Shown piece by piece: positions 19,101 to 27,177 of a DNA stretch of 64,000 bases. The DNA comes from Paenibacillus sp. SYP-B3998 (GTDB taxonomy: Bacteria; Bacillota; Bacilli; Paenibacillales; NBRC-103111): contig NZ_JAAIKC010000003.1 of assembly GCF_010820665.1 (NCBI RefSeq), positions 434,001-498,000 of the forward strand, written 5' to 3'. Numbering within the stretch: the first letter of the stretch is position 1; each line of letters opens with the position of its first letter. The notes beneath the pieces are model-generated. The model ran no database searches. It saw only the letters and a list, made by a program, of their open reading frames with translations, and was not told where the DNA came from. The translations under genes were made by a program, and so were the position numbers.

Positions 19101-19951
19101 TGCAGCCGTTTAAACAAGAGGTGTACGTCAACGGCAAGCTGAGTCTTTTCGGTCTTGAGGCGCAGGCAACGATCGACATTAATTTGAACGAAGGGATCGC
19201 GATAGACGCGACAATGAGCCGGATTGAGATCGGAGGCGGCAAGTTGTTTGCGATCGAATCGCATGACGGCAAATCCGGACCGCTGATCTCGGCATCTACC
19301 TTCAATCAACCCCAACAGACAGTCGAAGCGTTCCGCTCCCCGCATTTCTGCCTCAGCGGTCGTATGAATTTGCTAGGCCTGACGCGGGATGTTTATGTGA
19401 ACCTGTCCAAAGACGGACTGGTATTCGAACTGAATGGGCAAATGACGCCGTTTTTGTACATGGATGTCCACGGCCACATTCAGCAGCTCGACAATATGGG
19501 CATTGGCGGCAATATCAAGGTGGGGCTTAATGATTTTGATTTGGGGCCGCTTGGCAAAGTGTCTTTGGCCACGGGGGCCGAAGGTGCGCTGGACATCGGC
19601 GTGTCCGGGGAAAAGGTGACAGCCGCCTTTAAGGCCGGCTTCCAGTTTGCTGGCCAAGGCTTTAAAATCCCGTTTGAGCTGGATGTGAAAACGGAAGCGC
19701 TCGTCCATATAGCCGAAACGGCATGGGAGAAGGCAAAGGAGGCGCTTCTGGACTATTTGAAGGATGGTGCTATTTGGGCTGAGCTGGTGGCCAAGAAGTT
19801 TATCCATGGCGTGGAGAACATGGTGAAAGTGCTTCAGGAGTACTTCCATAAAACGTTGGAACAAGCTAAGGCCATTGTGGAAAAAGCGTTGGAGATTGCC
19901 GAGGAAGCAGCCAAGTATTGCGCGATGACGACTGCGGCTAAGCATTTGTAA
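16154..19951 (+). CDS. Giant beta-rich cluster protein E, 1265 residues
   Basis: The start follows AGGAAGCAAGGGG. It carries no signal peptide, membrane helix or LPxTG motif. The whole length alternates short strands of the type LTINALSVSVAP, WVIDVGFSKLTIQ and GTFGGSITFGD. These recur at roughly 100-180 residue spacing, which suggests divergent internal repeats forming an elongated beta structure. The last ~70 residues are a charged amphipathic helix (KVLQEYFHKTLEQAKAIVEKA) ending in a Cys/Ala tail. Long repeated beta groove proteins can act as lipid conduits, but other readings (injection-system or surface components) are open. It closes the + strand operon, followed by a terminator. Function unknown. 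Confidence 0.6.
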   Translation: MNLLNYEQLKQILTIKEGVAVVSSAGLTPNIADLLSKNNAGQPITILSAIPGDGDGIAETIVITGRSHFLNIPDLGVELRAHADEAGNVQLTLKYKLLGDNPGPNDWKFSKSFPTMPQIVDYDRPSGDPLAFPLDDLPLYQSYYYLTSQKQQEPDFKIELQTGINFVSLMRPTGIVGILATIFGEIAPFTLHGTIRLPANTDIAIPIPLQSYPWDAVQPVPGILLQADLGLRTTLSALTFEGAVFRVYAPHSEEWLLENDTYQPIFAYSGKLSIPSAELELDLTAPLVPGGNELLLLGQFKGVRLSKLAQLADIAGTDSLLSQLPEQIRSMGDALGKLELVGAGIELVVGGSGFEVAMTSLTIGMPDLNWHVWDDHFQIDRILSQFTVLDPFSRSASPSFEVSVFGTFEIEGVPIDIYADSRNGFQINAQLAEKQTIPLKRLMETYVPGVPAPSDLTINALSVSVAPARYYAMSLAMAMEPDPWVIDVGFSKLTIQDVVLAFTYPKGGPVAGTFGGSITFGDAFKLNVRYDIPGDFLIAGYFPEINLTRVLGKLVNQQAPIPSAFDLTLTQSSVMIQKKGANYTFLFATEMESLGTFAMEVRRVSGDNKWGFAAGLSLRSPRLSSLPGLGALSMFEDIFSLQNLFLIVSSFEDIKFTFPEVASFNPPEVGKGTIALPIRTGGVIAGLNLHADWVIHTGNRQQNLLKNFLGLDPQIGITLQVGFNPSKDSRLYVSYVTQIQSHPLTCQFGGQIQNGSVGLFLKGEMTVDIQNTPQTFTLELVFVANGALFSASMRGNQPIDFGVFQIGNLALEIGVNWEGIPSLGVAGSITSGHFDSSIAVFFDSTDVRKSMLAGSLSNLTLKDVLDTLTGDTIPSEINGFLDQVKLSGTSDFEIPLELADDLDNLHIDKVAQAFQTYGKIQIPSELSSLYVVKAEAGKTWFITDLTKNMRHYQIRTNTRTGKIEVSLEAQFYCALDEVKIAGLQPFKQEVYVNGKLSLFGLEAQATIDINLNEGIAIDATMSRIEIGGGKLFAIESHDGKSGPLISASTFNQPQQTVEAFRSPHFCLSGRMNLLGLTRDVYVNLSKDGLVFELNGQMTPFLYMDVHGHIQQLDNMGIGGNIKVGLNDFDLGPLGKVSLATGAEGALDIGVSGEKVTAAFKAGFQFAGQGFKIPFELDVKTEALVHIAETAWEKAKEALLDYLKDGAIWAELVAKKFIHGVENMVKVLQEYFHKTLEQAKAIVEKALEIAEEAAKYCAMTTAAKHL

Positions 19952-19988
19952 GGAGGGAAGGGCTCCTCCAGTTGTAAATAAAATCTTA

Positions 19989-20032
19989 AAAAACGGCGAC
20001 GTAAGAGCAATTCTTACATCTTCGTTTTTTTT
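19989..20032 (+). terminator. Terminator closing the putative isoprenoid/lipid-binding operon
   Basis: AAAACGGCGACGTAAGA pairs imperfectly with TCTTACATCTTCGTTTT across a 5-nt loop and is followed by T8. It sits 38 bp after the 1265-residue gene. Confidence 0.8.
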
Positions 20033-20046
20033 GTGTGCTTGAGCTC

Positions 20047-20080
20047 GGCGCATGTCAAAGCGACAGAAAAAACATGCGCC
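20047..20080. repeat. Perfect 9-bp inverted repeat between convergent operons
   Basis: GGCGCATGT and ACATGCGCC are separated by 16 nt in the 434-bp gap between convergent transcription units. It could be a second terminator stem, but T runs are absent. The rest of the gap to 20385 shows nothing clear. Confidence 0.4.
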
Positions 20081-20385
20081 AGTGCTCCGACGCGAACGTT
20101 ACCCTCAAACAAACGTCGGTCAAAAGAGCATTACCGGGAATTCCTCCCGTTATTTATATTCATATTACGAAAAGTAACCAAATAGTGGGAAATTAATCCG
20201 TCTAGTCGAACCAATTTGCTGCAAAATAGTTAATATTTTTTGAATAGGGGGAGGATGTCCACCTAAATATGCGAATGTCGCGATCTCGGCCGATTTTTAG
20301 ATGGAGGTTTTCCGGCTAAACGCGCTGGACAAGATCCTAGCAACTCCAATTAGTCGGGATTATCGCGCCAAGGGCAGTTTCCCAT

Positions 20386-21375
20386 TCAAGGTAGAAGCCC
20401 CTGATTCGATTGCTCCAATTCTTGCGCGAGTTCTCCCCAGCCGGAGGTTCTGGCTGTTTGCGCTGCGGTTAGCAGATAATCGGATGCGCGTGCCAAAATC
20501 CGACCGAGACTGCCAGATTGCTGGATATATGCGGTCAACTCCTGCCACTGAGCCGGGGCGATGTGCCCGCTTTCCACTATGCTTCTCTGGCACAAATCCC
20601 AGCGATTCCGACCGGTTTCGTCTAATAGAAACCATACGGAGGTCCGTTTCCCCTCTTCGAGATCGAGATGGATATCCTGCACGTCATCGACCAGCCGCCA
20701 GGCCAGACAAAACCGCTCCAGCGTATGAGTTAACGCTGCAGCCTTATCCGGTGCTGCAAAGGCTGCCGCCAGCAAGCGGGGCACGATGAACCAGATGGCC
20801 ACCTCTTGCAAGAATTGCTCTTCATAGGCTTCAAGTCCGTCCAGCTTAGGACGTGTATGTACGGCTTGCAAGTAGTCCGCAACCGATTGTTCCACGAGCA
20901 ATTCATCCGTACCGGCATGTCGGCAAAGCAAACGGCAGTGATGTTCGAAACGCTGCCAAGCAAGCGTGCGCATGTGTAAGCGCAGCACATCGGGTTTGAG
21001 CTGACCGTCGGACAGGTGATCGTCCCACAAATGGAGGAACAGCGAAAGCGCGTGTGCCGTGACGGCGGAATCCACAAAAGCGGAAGGATGATGGACGTTC
21101 AGCGTTGCGGGCACCACATGAAGAAACGACCACACCGGCACATAAAACAACCGGTAAAAATCGCCCGGCTGCCCGGCATACCGGTCGAGCAAGGTCTGCG
21201 CTTCCTGAAACAAAGCACCCGGCAAAGCGTGCATTGTCTCCATGAGCGCGTCTTGCATGGAACGTTTGAGTGCAGCCGTCTTCCCGCACAGCGTAACGTT
21301 GCCGAATCCTATAGAGGTGAAAGCCGTATGCTGACGGATGCGTAGCGGGCTTTCGAACGTTTGTGATTCCGTCAT
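20386..21375 (-). CDS. Class-I isoprenoid enzyme, terpene-synthase-like
   Basis: A 329-residue, mostly helical protein. Two metal-binding acidic motifs are placed as in class-I terpene synthases: WDDHLSD (DD at 118-119) in the first half and VDDVQDIHLDLEEGKRT (DD at 230-231) in the second. The second motif is followed by basic residues that would hold diphosphate. Such enzymes ionise prenyl diphosphates and cyclise or couple the chain. It overlaps the upstream flavoprotein by ATGA, so they form one operon. Together with the prenyl synthase across the convergent junction it would allow a chain-elongate, cyclise, oxidise route. Substrate size cannot be read from the sequence. Confidence 0.72.
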   Translation of the reverse strand: MTESQTFESPLRIRQHTAFTSIGFGNVTLCGKTAALKRSMQDALMETMHALPGALFQEAQTLLDRYAGQPGDFYRLFYVPVWSFLHVVPATLNVHHPSAFVDSAVTAHALSLFLHLWDDHLSDGQLKPDVLRLHMRTLAWQRFEHHCRLLCRHAGTDELLVEQSVADYLQAVHTRPKLDGLEAYEEQFLQEVAIWFIVPRLLAAAFAAPDKAAALTHTLERFCLAWRLVDDVQDIHLDLEEGKRTSVWFLLDETGRNRWDLCQRSIVESGHIAPAQWQELTAYIQQSGSLGRILARASDYLLTAAQTARTSGWGELAQELEQSNQGLLP

Positions 21376-22904
21376 AAGGGTTCCTCCTTAGCTTGAATAT
21401 ACTTGCCGGGGGCCAGGATGCCGCATGGATCCAGCAGTTGCTTTAATTCTGTCAGCAGTGGGTTGCGGGCCTGCAGGTCGGCTGCCCCCTGTTCCATGTT
21501 CAGCAAGTTCAAACGATAGGGGGACAGGCCCTTCGCACGCAGCATGTCATTTACCGTCTCATGGCACCGCAGGGCCCGTGCTTCCATGTCCGCATCTTGC
21601 CGGTCGTACAACAGTCCGACGACTGCGTGAATGCGGCGGCCATCGGGGAAACGCAGCGAGATGGTTGGCTCCAGCCCGTAACCAAGGATCGCATTTTCGA
21701 TCCATGCGACGAAATCGGCTGCCGCCTCTCCGAGCATCGGCAACGTAGGCGTGATCCAAATCACGCCGCAACCGTCGCGGTCCGGATGCAAATCGTCGGT
21801 TGTCGGCTGCCGTTTTCGCCAGTAGGCGCTATTGAGCGGGTTGGTCATGTCGACAGGGGCCAGCCGCCCCGGCTGCGGGGCCGTCAGCTCGACCGTGATA
21901 CCGAGCGGTTCGAGCCAGGCCCGCAGCATGCCGGCCCGCAGGTGAAGCTCGTCGCTGCTGTCCGCCCATAGGGTGGCGTTGCCGACCCAGCCGGGTCCGG
22001 GTCCGAGCGCGCCTTGCAGCAGACGAGAGGCTTCCTCCCTTGACAAGGCGCGCTCCTCGCCCAAGAGGTCATAAGGAAATTGGCTTGTTTGAGCCAAGTA
22101 ACGATAAGGGTTCATCATTTCCGCTTGCAAATGAGAGGGATTACGCAGAAGTGGACTGCGGAGTGAATTAATGGCGGCTGCCAGCTGTCGGCTGTCCGCC
22201 AGCAGAAAAACACCCTGCTGACGCAACTGCGGCGCGGGTGCCAGCGCCAAAGACATACGCGTGACGACGCCGAGGTTGCTCTGATGGAGCAAGCCCTGCC
22301 ATAAGGGACCGAATTCGGATGCATCCGGCCGATCGGCAACAATGTCGCCCGAAGGCAGAACGACCTCGTAACCGAAGCTGCGCGCAGCCATGTTTTCATA
22401 GGGCCCCTTGCCGATCCCTTTTTCCAGTACGTTGCCGATTAAGGAAGCGTCAGGGCTCGCACCGCTCAACGGCGGCAGCAGCTCCGAGTTTTGCTCCTGC
22501 AGAAACTGGATGATATGCCGGAAAGTCACGCCGGGTTCAACGGTGATAAAAGCGAGCTGCTCGTTGTAGTCAAGAATACGGTTCATCCGTGCCAACGAGA
22601 GAAGCACGCTTCCACTTTGCACGGGCACGCGGGAACCGTACCCCCAGTTGTGCCCTGCGCTGACTGGATAGACGGGAATGCGGAAGGAGGTAGCGATCCG
22701 CAGGCAAGCGGCGATTTCATCCCTGTCCGCAGGATTCAGGATAGCAACACTGCGCGGAATGGTCCGAAAAGTCGCGGTATTGGCCAAAGCCAGTGCGCGT
22801 TCATCCAGGTTGACATGCTCTGGACCCAGCAATAGGCTCCACGCCGTCAGCGCCTCTTTGAGACGTTGGCTTTCCACAAAGTTTTCTATCGAACGGGAAT
22901 TCAT
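21372..22904 (-). CDS. VAO/PCMH-type FAD-linked oxidoreductase
   Basis: A 510-residue flavoprotein of the vanillyl-alcohol oxidase / 4-cresol dehydrogenase class. The N-terminal PCMH FAD-binding domain has the pyrophosphate-binding SAGHNWGYG at residues 82-90. The C-terminal cap ends in the family signature LLDPCGILAPGKY. A ribosome site AGAGGTG precedes the ATG. Relatives oxidise alcohols, phenols or amines, often with a covalently bound FAD. It lies first in a two-gene operon with the terpene-synthase-like gene, so oxidation of an isoprenoid alcohol or aromatic meroterpenoid is plausible. Confidence 0.85.
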   Translation of the reverse strand: MNSRSIENFVESQRLKEALTAWSLLLGPEHVNLDERALALANTATFRTIPRSVAILNPADRDEIAACLRIATSFRIPVYPVSAGHNWGYGSRVPVQSGSVLLSLARMNRILDYNEQLAFITVEPGVTFRHIIQFLQEQNSELLPPLSGASPDASLIGNVLEKGIGKGPYENMAARSFGYEVVLPSGDIVADRPDASEFGPLWQGLLHQSNLGVVTRMSLALAPAPQLRQQGVFLLADSRQLAAAINSLRSPLLRNPSHLQAEMMNPYRYLAQTSQFPYDLLGEERALSREEASRLLQGALGPGPGWVGNATLWADSSDELHLRAGMLRAWLEPLGITVELTAPQPGRLAPVDMTNPLNSAYWRKRQPTTDDLHPDRDGCGVIWITPTLPMLGEAAADFVAWIENAILGYGLEPTISLRFPDGRRIHAVVGLLYDRQDADMEARALRCHETVNDMLRAKGLSPYRLNLLNMEQGAADLQARNPLLTELKQLLDPCGILAPGKYIQAKEEPL

Positions 22905-23238
22905 GACATTTCACCTCTTTCTGGCGATGACGGGTAAAGGGCTTTTCCCATATTTAATCAATTTCATAAATCACAAGCCTTGCTATGACTAATAATTTCG
23001 AACATAGAAAAAAGACTATCTCCCCAAATCTCGAAAGTGTTAGCAACCACGCAAAACACTGATATCAAATATCTCCAAGTAGAGAATCACGAATAGGTAC
23101 GGGATATAGCTTTATTATGGTACAAGAGTCGGTACATTTCGCGGGCTGCTCTGGAATTCCGTGAGGTAGTTGTAGAATATTTTGGGGCGATATCCAAACA
23201 GACAATTCGATCATGCTGCACAACTTATGCCAAAGAGT
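22905..23238. other. Intergenic region, no gene seen
   Basis: AT-rich, with the promoter of the minus-strand flavoprotein operon expected near 22920-23000. No terminator, RNA gene or repeat is convincing. Base composition drops compared with the cluster to its left, consistent with the cluster border being here. Confidence 0.5.
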
Positions 23239-23517
23239 CTACTTCCCCGGTACAATATCGGTAATATTTCGAATTACTTGGTATATCATAACCGAGGCGA
23301 GTACAAGCAGAGAGATAGTCGCAAATATTCTCTGTGGATTCTGATACCACTTTGGAAATTGGTCAAGTCTTTTGGGAACTTGAAAACCTGAAACAATATC
23401 GCCATGTTTGATTACATCGTTAAAGGGATCCTTATCTTCAAGGGAATTCGTTTCGGTTTGATTCACAGGAGGGTGAAACGTCTCGTCATTAAATGGATTA
23501 TAGGAAGAATCTTTCAT
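23239..23517 (-). CDS. Small single-pass membrane protein
   Basis: A 92-residue protein with a near-perfect AAGGAGGT ribosome site 7 bp before the ATG, which makes it a real gene. The first ~60 residues are polar with a repeated NPFND / DPFND element (residues 8-11 and 31-34). One transmembrane helix follows at about 66-88 (IFATISLLVLASVMIYQVI). The short basic tail suggests the N-terminal part faces one side with a C-out or C-in anchor. No family recognised. Confidence 0.65.
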   Translation of the reverse strand: MKDSSYNPFNDETFHPPVNQTETNSLEDKDPFNDVIKHGDIVSGFQVPKRLDQFPKWYQNPQRIFATISLLVLASVMIYQVIRNITDIVPGK

Positions 23518-23727
23518 TTTAAACCTCCTTAAATTTATCTATCCATATTATAACATTTTTATACTGACACGTTCCGTGTCGAGCAGGATGATATACAGCG
23601 TCCCCCTGGCATAAATACTAGGAATTGATCCATAAGCCGCATGTGAAGATCCTCTCTCAATTAAGTATAATATCCCTATACTGGAATTTTGCTAAATGCG
23701 AAGATACATCTAGGAGGCTGGGAGCGC

Positions 23728-24843
23728 ATGGTAGATAAGGGTAAAGAACGTACGGCAGAGCCAAATAAAGATCATGCTGTCATCAAAAGCAGCACGTCTT
23801 TGAAAATAGTCAATGCCAAGGAAGTCGCAGTGCAGTATGAAATAAAAGATTTCTTGTATGACGATGGACAATATGAGTGGCTGCTTCTGGCTCAGGGCGA
23901 TGTGCAAATCGATGGCCATTTGCATCTGGATGGGGAGAAAGGTTGGGAGGATACGGTCACTCATGAGGCCTGGCGACAGTTTGCGACCTTGCGGGACGAG
24001 CCGACAGGGCACACGATCGCCGGGTTGGTCATCGACGGCCAGCTTACGGTCAACGGTTCTATCATTAACAGCAATCTCGACTGGGGCCCGTATCTGATTG
24101 TGAAGGGGAACTGTCACGCACAAAACATCGTTTCAGGCGGAGCCTACATTAGAATTGACGGCGACGCGACAGTTGAGGAGGCTGTCTATGGCTCTTACAA
24201 TCACGGGGAGCTTACTGTCGGGGGAAAGCTCGAAACAAAGATCTACATTAACGAAGATCATTGCGTAAGCGCCATAAAAGGTCTCAGTTCCTCATTCGCT
24301 TTCGTAGAGAGAGAGGAAGCGCGAACTTATGGGGAAGACGATTCGATTCCGAGTAAACTGAAAAAGCTGCTGACACCGACGCTGCTACTGTGGGGCGATC
24401 TGTGGAAGACGTTATGCAGCGGCCAGTCTATTGTGAAGAAAAAAGGGGACAAGCAGCAGAAGCCGCAAACGATTGAGGAATGGGTTCCATTGGTATGGAG
24501 CAATCGAGCCCATTTGAAAAAGGTGCCTGCGGCTTTAAAAGATGAGGCGTTCTACCTCCAGCTGTTTGCTGAGAATGCGCCTATTGCCGATATGGATGTG
24601 AGGGAAATCGTGCTTTCTATCAGCCCGGCCAAGCTGACGGAGAACGTCTGTGCCGCCGCCCTACAGCTATCCCCACTCAGCTTGCTGTTGACGCCAACCA
24701 CCTTTGATCTGGCCCAATTGTATGAAAAGTGCTTTTTGCAGGTGAAAAATCCGGAGTCGATTTTCTACGAAATACCGGAACGGTACCGCAGCGAAGCGAT
24801 GCATCTGCATTTGGCCCGCTACCGAAGTCGGGTGAAGGTTTGA
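23728..24843 (+). CDS. Beta-helix (bactofilin-like) domain protein of unknown function
   Basis: 371 residues from the ATG at 23728, preceded by AGGAGG at 10 bp; the longer frame from 23689 has only a TTG. Residues ~60-190 contain repeated short strands of the type GDVQIDGHLHLDG, LVIDGQLTVNGS, YLIVKGNCHAQNI and AYIRIDGDATVEE. This is the look of the right-handed beta-helix of polymer-forming cytoskeletal proteins. The C-terminal half is helical and unrecognised, with LSPLSLLLTP repeats. No signal peptide. It is probably a cytosolic polymer-forming or sensor protein; function unknown. Confidence 0.6.
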   Translation: MVDKGKERTAEPNKDHAVIKSSTSLKIVNAKEVAVQYEIKDFLYDDGQYEWLLLAQGDVQIDGHLHLDGEKGWEDTVTHEAWRQFATLRDEPTGHTIAGLVIDGQLTVNGSIINSNLDWGPYLIVKGNCHAQNIVSGGAYIRIDGDATVEEAVYGSYNHGELTVGGKLETKIYINEDHCVSAIKGLSSSFAFVEREEARTYGEDDSIPSKLKKLLTPTLLLWGDLWKTLCSGQSIVKKKGDKQQKPQTIEEWVPLVWSNRAHLKKVPAALKDEAFYLQLFAENAPIADMDVREIVLSISPAKLTENVCAAALQLSPLSLLLTPTTFDLAQLYEKCFLQVKNPESIFYEIPERYRSEAMHLHLARYRSRVKV

Positions 24844-25160
24844 GCCCAATCGGAATTTCTTAAGATCATGTGATTAGCAATCCATCAAGTACACTAGAAA
24901 GGTTGAACTCCATGCATACTTTATTTATAGACTGGAGAACACAATGGGCGAAAATTGTGGAAACAGCCGAGCGCCTAAATTGTTAGTCTTAAATACTTGG
25001 GAACTGTTAGATATGATTGAGTAGATTAATCCATAAAAGAAGAGTATTGATCTATCGGTAAACTATATCTAAATAGCAACCTAAAAGGCAGGTCCACAGT
25101 AGCCTGTTGTCAGATATCGATTATAGATTCCTCTCTAACAATGTAGGACATTTCAATGAA

Positions 25161-25196
25161 AGAAGCCACTTCTTATTCTTAGTAGAAGTGGCTTCT
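25161..25196 (+). terminator. Hairpin terminator candidate
   Basis: A perfect 13-bp stem (AGAAGCCACTTCT / AGAAGTGGCTTCT) with a 10-nt loop lies 320 bp after the beta-helix gene. The T run is short (TTTA). The rest of 24844-25425 holds no gene that I can support. Confidence 0.6.
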
Positions 25197-25425
25197 TTAC
25201 TTTAATCTAAAGTGGCGGACGCATGACAGACGCTGCTCCTTAACAATTCGCTCCTGCATGAATGATGTACCAAGACCAAAGTCTAGCACGAAACTAAACC
25301 TCAGACAGTTATCACTACTTTGTTTTTTTGCTAATCTTATTGTTGTAGAAGATGTTCTTGACAATTTACCCGTGCTATAGAACGCGGATGCTATAAAAAA
25401 CTTTACTGCTATGGGGGTTAACACA

Positions 25426-26058
25426 ATGATCGACAATGCCCAAGACAACAACTCGAGAAGCAGCATTTATGTTTTGTTGACCGATACTGGCACCTTGTTC
25501 ACAACATTGATCAAGAGCTTTACCGCCGCTCCTTATAATCATGCTTCTCTGGCACTAGACACAGACCTGAACGATTTATTCAGCTTCGGCCGCAAGCACC
25601 CAAAAAATCCATGGGCTGCAGGATTTGTCGAAGAGGATGTCTATGAAGGGACTTTCCGTCAGTTCCCTAGTACTCGCTGCGTACTGCTCCGATTACAAGT
25701 TTCGAAGCAGCAGCGTGACGATGCGATTCGAATCGTTCAATCTTTTCAAAAGGAGAAAGAAGTCTATCGGTATAATCTGATTGGATTATTAAGAGTGCTG
25801 ATGAACCTTGATATTGAGCCGAAAAATGCTTTTTTTTGCTCCCAGTTTGTGTCAGAAACGTTGAGCAAAAGCGGACTGTCCCTATGGGATCGACCGTCAA
25901 CGCTGGTGACGCCTAACGATTTCCTCCGCCATCCTGCGTTTGAAACGTTGTACGAAGGATTTCTCTACGACTATCCGCTGCTTGATAGGGACAGGCTAGT
26001 TTACAAACGGAATGTGTCGGATCGTTCTATCCAATGGGGGAGGCAGGCGGTTTTATGA
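25426..26058 (+). CDS. YiiX/YebB-like permuted NlpC/P60 cysteine hydrolase
   Basis: About 210 residues; the ATG at 25426 has GGGG 8-10 bp upstream. The permuted papain-fold pair is visible: a histidine early in PYNHASLALD and a cysteine late in AFFCSQFVSETL. Members of this class act on amide bonds of peptidoglycan, lipids or proteins. No signal peptide is evident. It overlaps the next gene, a DedA-type membrane protein, by ATGA, so both are translated together and may act at the membrane on lipid or cell-wall substrates. Confidence 0.75.
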   Translation: MIDNAQDNNSRSSIYVLLTDTGTLFTTLIKSFTAAPYNHASLALDTDLNDLFSFGRKHPKNPWAAGFVEEDVYEGTFRQFPSTRCVLLRLQVSKQQRDDAIRIVQSFQKEKEVYRYNLIGLLRVLMNLDIEPKNAFFCSQFVSETLSKSGLSLWDRPSTLVTPNDFLRHPAFETLYEGFLYDYPLLDRDRLVYKRNVSDRSIQWGRQAVL

Positions 26059-26651
26059 ATGAAGTAATGGAGTTCTTGCGCAGCTTCGGATCTGCGGGGT
26101 TGTTTATTCACGCAATGCTCGATGCGATTATTTTTCCGATTCCTGCTTTTTTTCTTCAAGTGTCTCTAAGCGTTCTAAACCCTGAGAACGCCATTTGGCT
26201 GGCTACACTTGGCTATGTCGGTTGTTTGGCGGGGACGCCAATTGGCTACGCCATCGGCAAAACATCGGGAAACCTCATCCTTAATAGGTTCATGAAAAAG
26301 AAATGGCTGGATTCCGCCACGGCGCTGTTCCGTAGACATGGAGAAACCGCCATCCTAATCGGAGCCTTCACTCCGATTCCGTTCAAGCTGTTCACGATTA
26401 TGTCCGGATGTATGAATTATCCATTATGGAAACTGCTTGGGTATGCCGCTATTGGACGCGCAGCAAAATTCTACATTGTAGGAATTTTGTTCTACATCTA
26501 TGGTCGTGCGGCTGAACATATGGTTGATAGCGTGCTCGGCGTCACGCTGCTTGTGGTAGGCATTCTCCTCTCAGCAGGGTGGTTGCTGATCCGATGGTTT
26601 CAAAAACGAAAGAAGCAAGGGCGGGCGGCAGTCCAGATTGAGGAACAATGA
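26055..26651 (+). CDS. DedA/VTT-family membrane protein
   Basis: About 198 residues. The ATG overlaps the stop of the preceding hydrolase and GGAGGCAGGCGG lies upstream. It has the VTT-domain pattern: a re-entrant hydrophobic start (DAIIFPIPAFFLQVSLS), a glycine-rich membrane segment (YVGCLAGTPIGYAIGK), then GAFTPIPFKLFTIMSGCMNY with the conserved proline-containing loop, and further membrane helices. DedA proteins are lipid scramblases or transporters for undecaprenyl phosphate or phosphatidylethanolamine. Confidence 0.82.
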   Translation: MNEVMEFLRSFGSAGLFIHAMLDAIIFPIPAFFLQVSLSVLNPENAIWLATLGYVGCLAGTPIGYAIGKTSGNLILNRFMKKKWLDSATALFRRHGETAILIGAFTPIPFKLFTIMSGCMNYPLWKLLGYAAIGRAAKFYIVGILFYIYGRAAEHMVDSVLGVTLLVVGILLSAGWLLIRWFQKRKKQGRAAVQIEEQ

Positions 26652-26692
26652 ACAGATTGTAAAAGCCTTTTGAATTTAAGAGGAAGAGGAAC

Positions 26693-27131
26693 ATGCAATG
26701 GTTAAGAAAGGTCGATCACAGCATGTTTGTCTGGTGCAATCAAAGGGTAAATCACTTTGTTCTGGATTGGTTGTTCGGATTGATTACCCACATGGGCGGC
26801 GCAACGTTTACGATTCTATGTGCAAGTAAGAGTAGGGAAATTTCCGCTTAAGGATTACTCGTTTCCATCTGGCCATACCACCGCCATTTTTGCATTCGTC
26901 ACCCCCTTTCTCTTCCTACCGGCAAAGGGAGTTGCTCTGTTATTGATCATCTTTGCGGGATTGGCTGCCTTTTCACGTGTTTATTGGGGATATCACTACC
27001 CAACGGATTGCGTAGCAGGAGGTACGATCGGAATGGGCACTGCTTTGCTGGTGGTTTATATGACGAATTCTTTAATTGACATGACACGAATGAGGTACAA
27101 GAATGGGGGAGCTTGGAATGCCGCCTATTGA
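26693..27131 (+). pseudogene. PAP2-family phosphatase with internal deletion
   Basis: An N-terminal piece from the ATG at 26693 (MQWLRKVDHSMFVWCNQRV...MGGATFTIL) runs into a stop after about 50 residues. The C-terminal part resumes in another frame from about 26821 with the PAP2 motifs YSFPSGHTTAIFA and SRVYWGYHYPTD. The segment with the first motif (KxxxxxxRP) is missing, so roughly 45 codons plus a frame were lost. PAP2 enzymes dephosphorylate undecaprenyl or phosphatidyl phosphates, which fits its position between two DedA genes. A dead gene in this copy. Confidence 0.78.
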
Positions 27132-27177
27132 ACGCTATGGAACGATTAGAAAATAAGTAAATTATGAGGGTGTAAAT

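Noticed and set aside
20301-20789. 162-residue plus-strand frame
   Set aside because: Lies opposite the terpene-synthase-like gene, is Arg/Pro/Ser-rich as antisense frames of GC-rich genes are, and has no ribosome site.
25197-25466. 89-residue minus-strand frame with two hydrophobic stretches
   Set aside because: No ribosome site, overlaps the start of the well-supported hydrolase, and covers the terminator region; taken as a chance frame.
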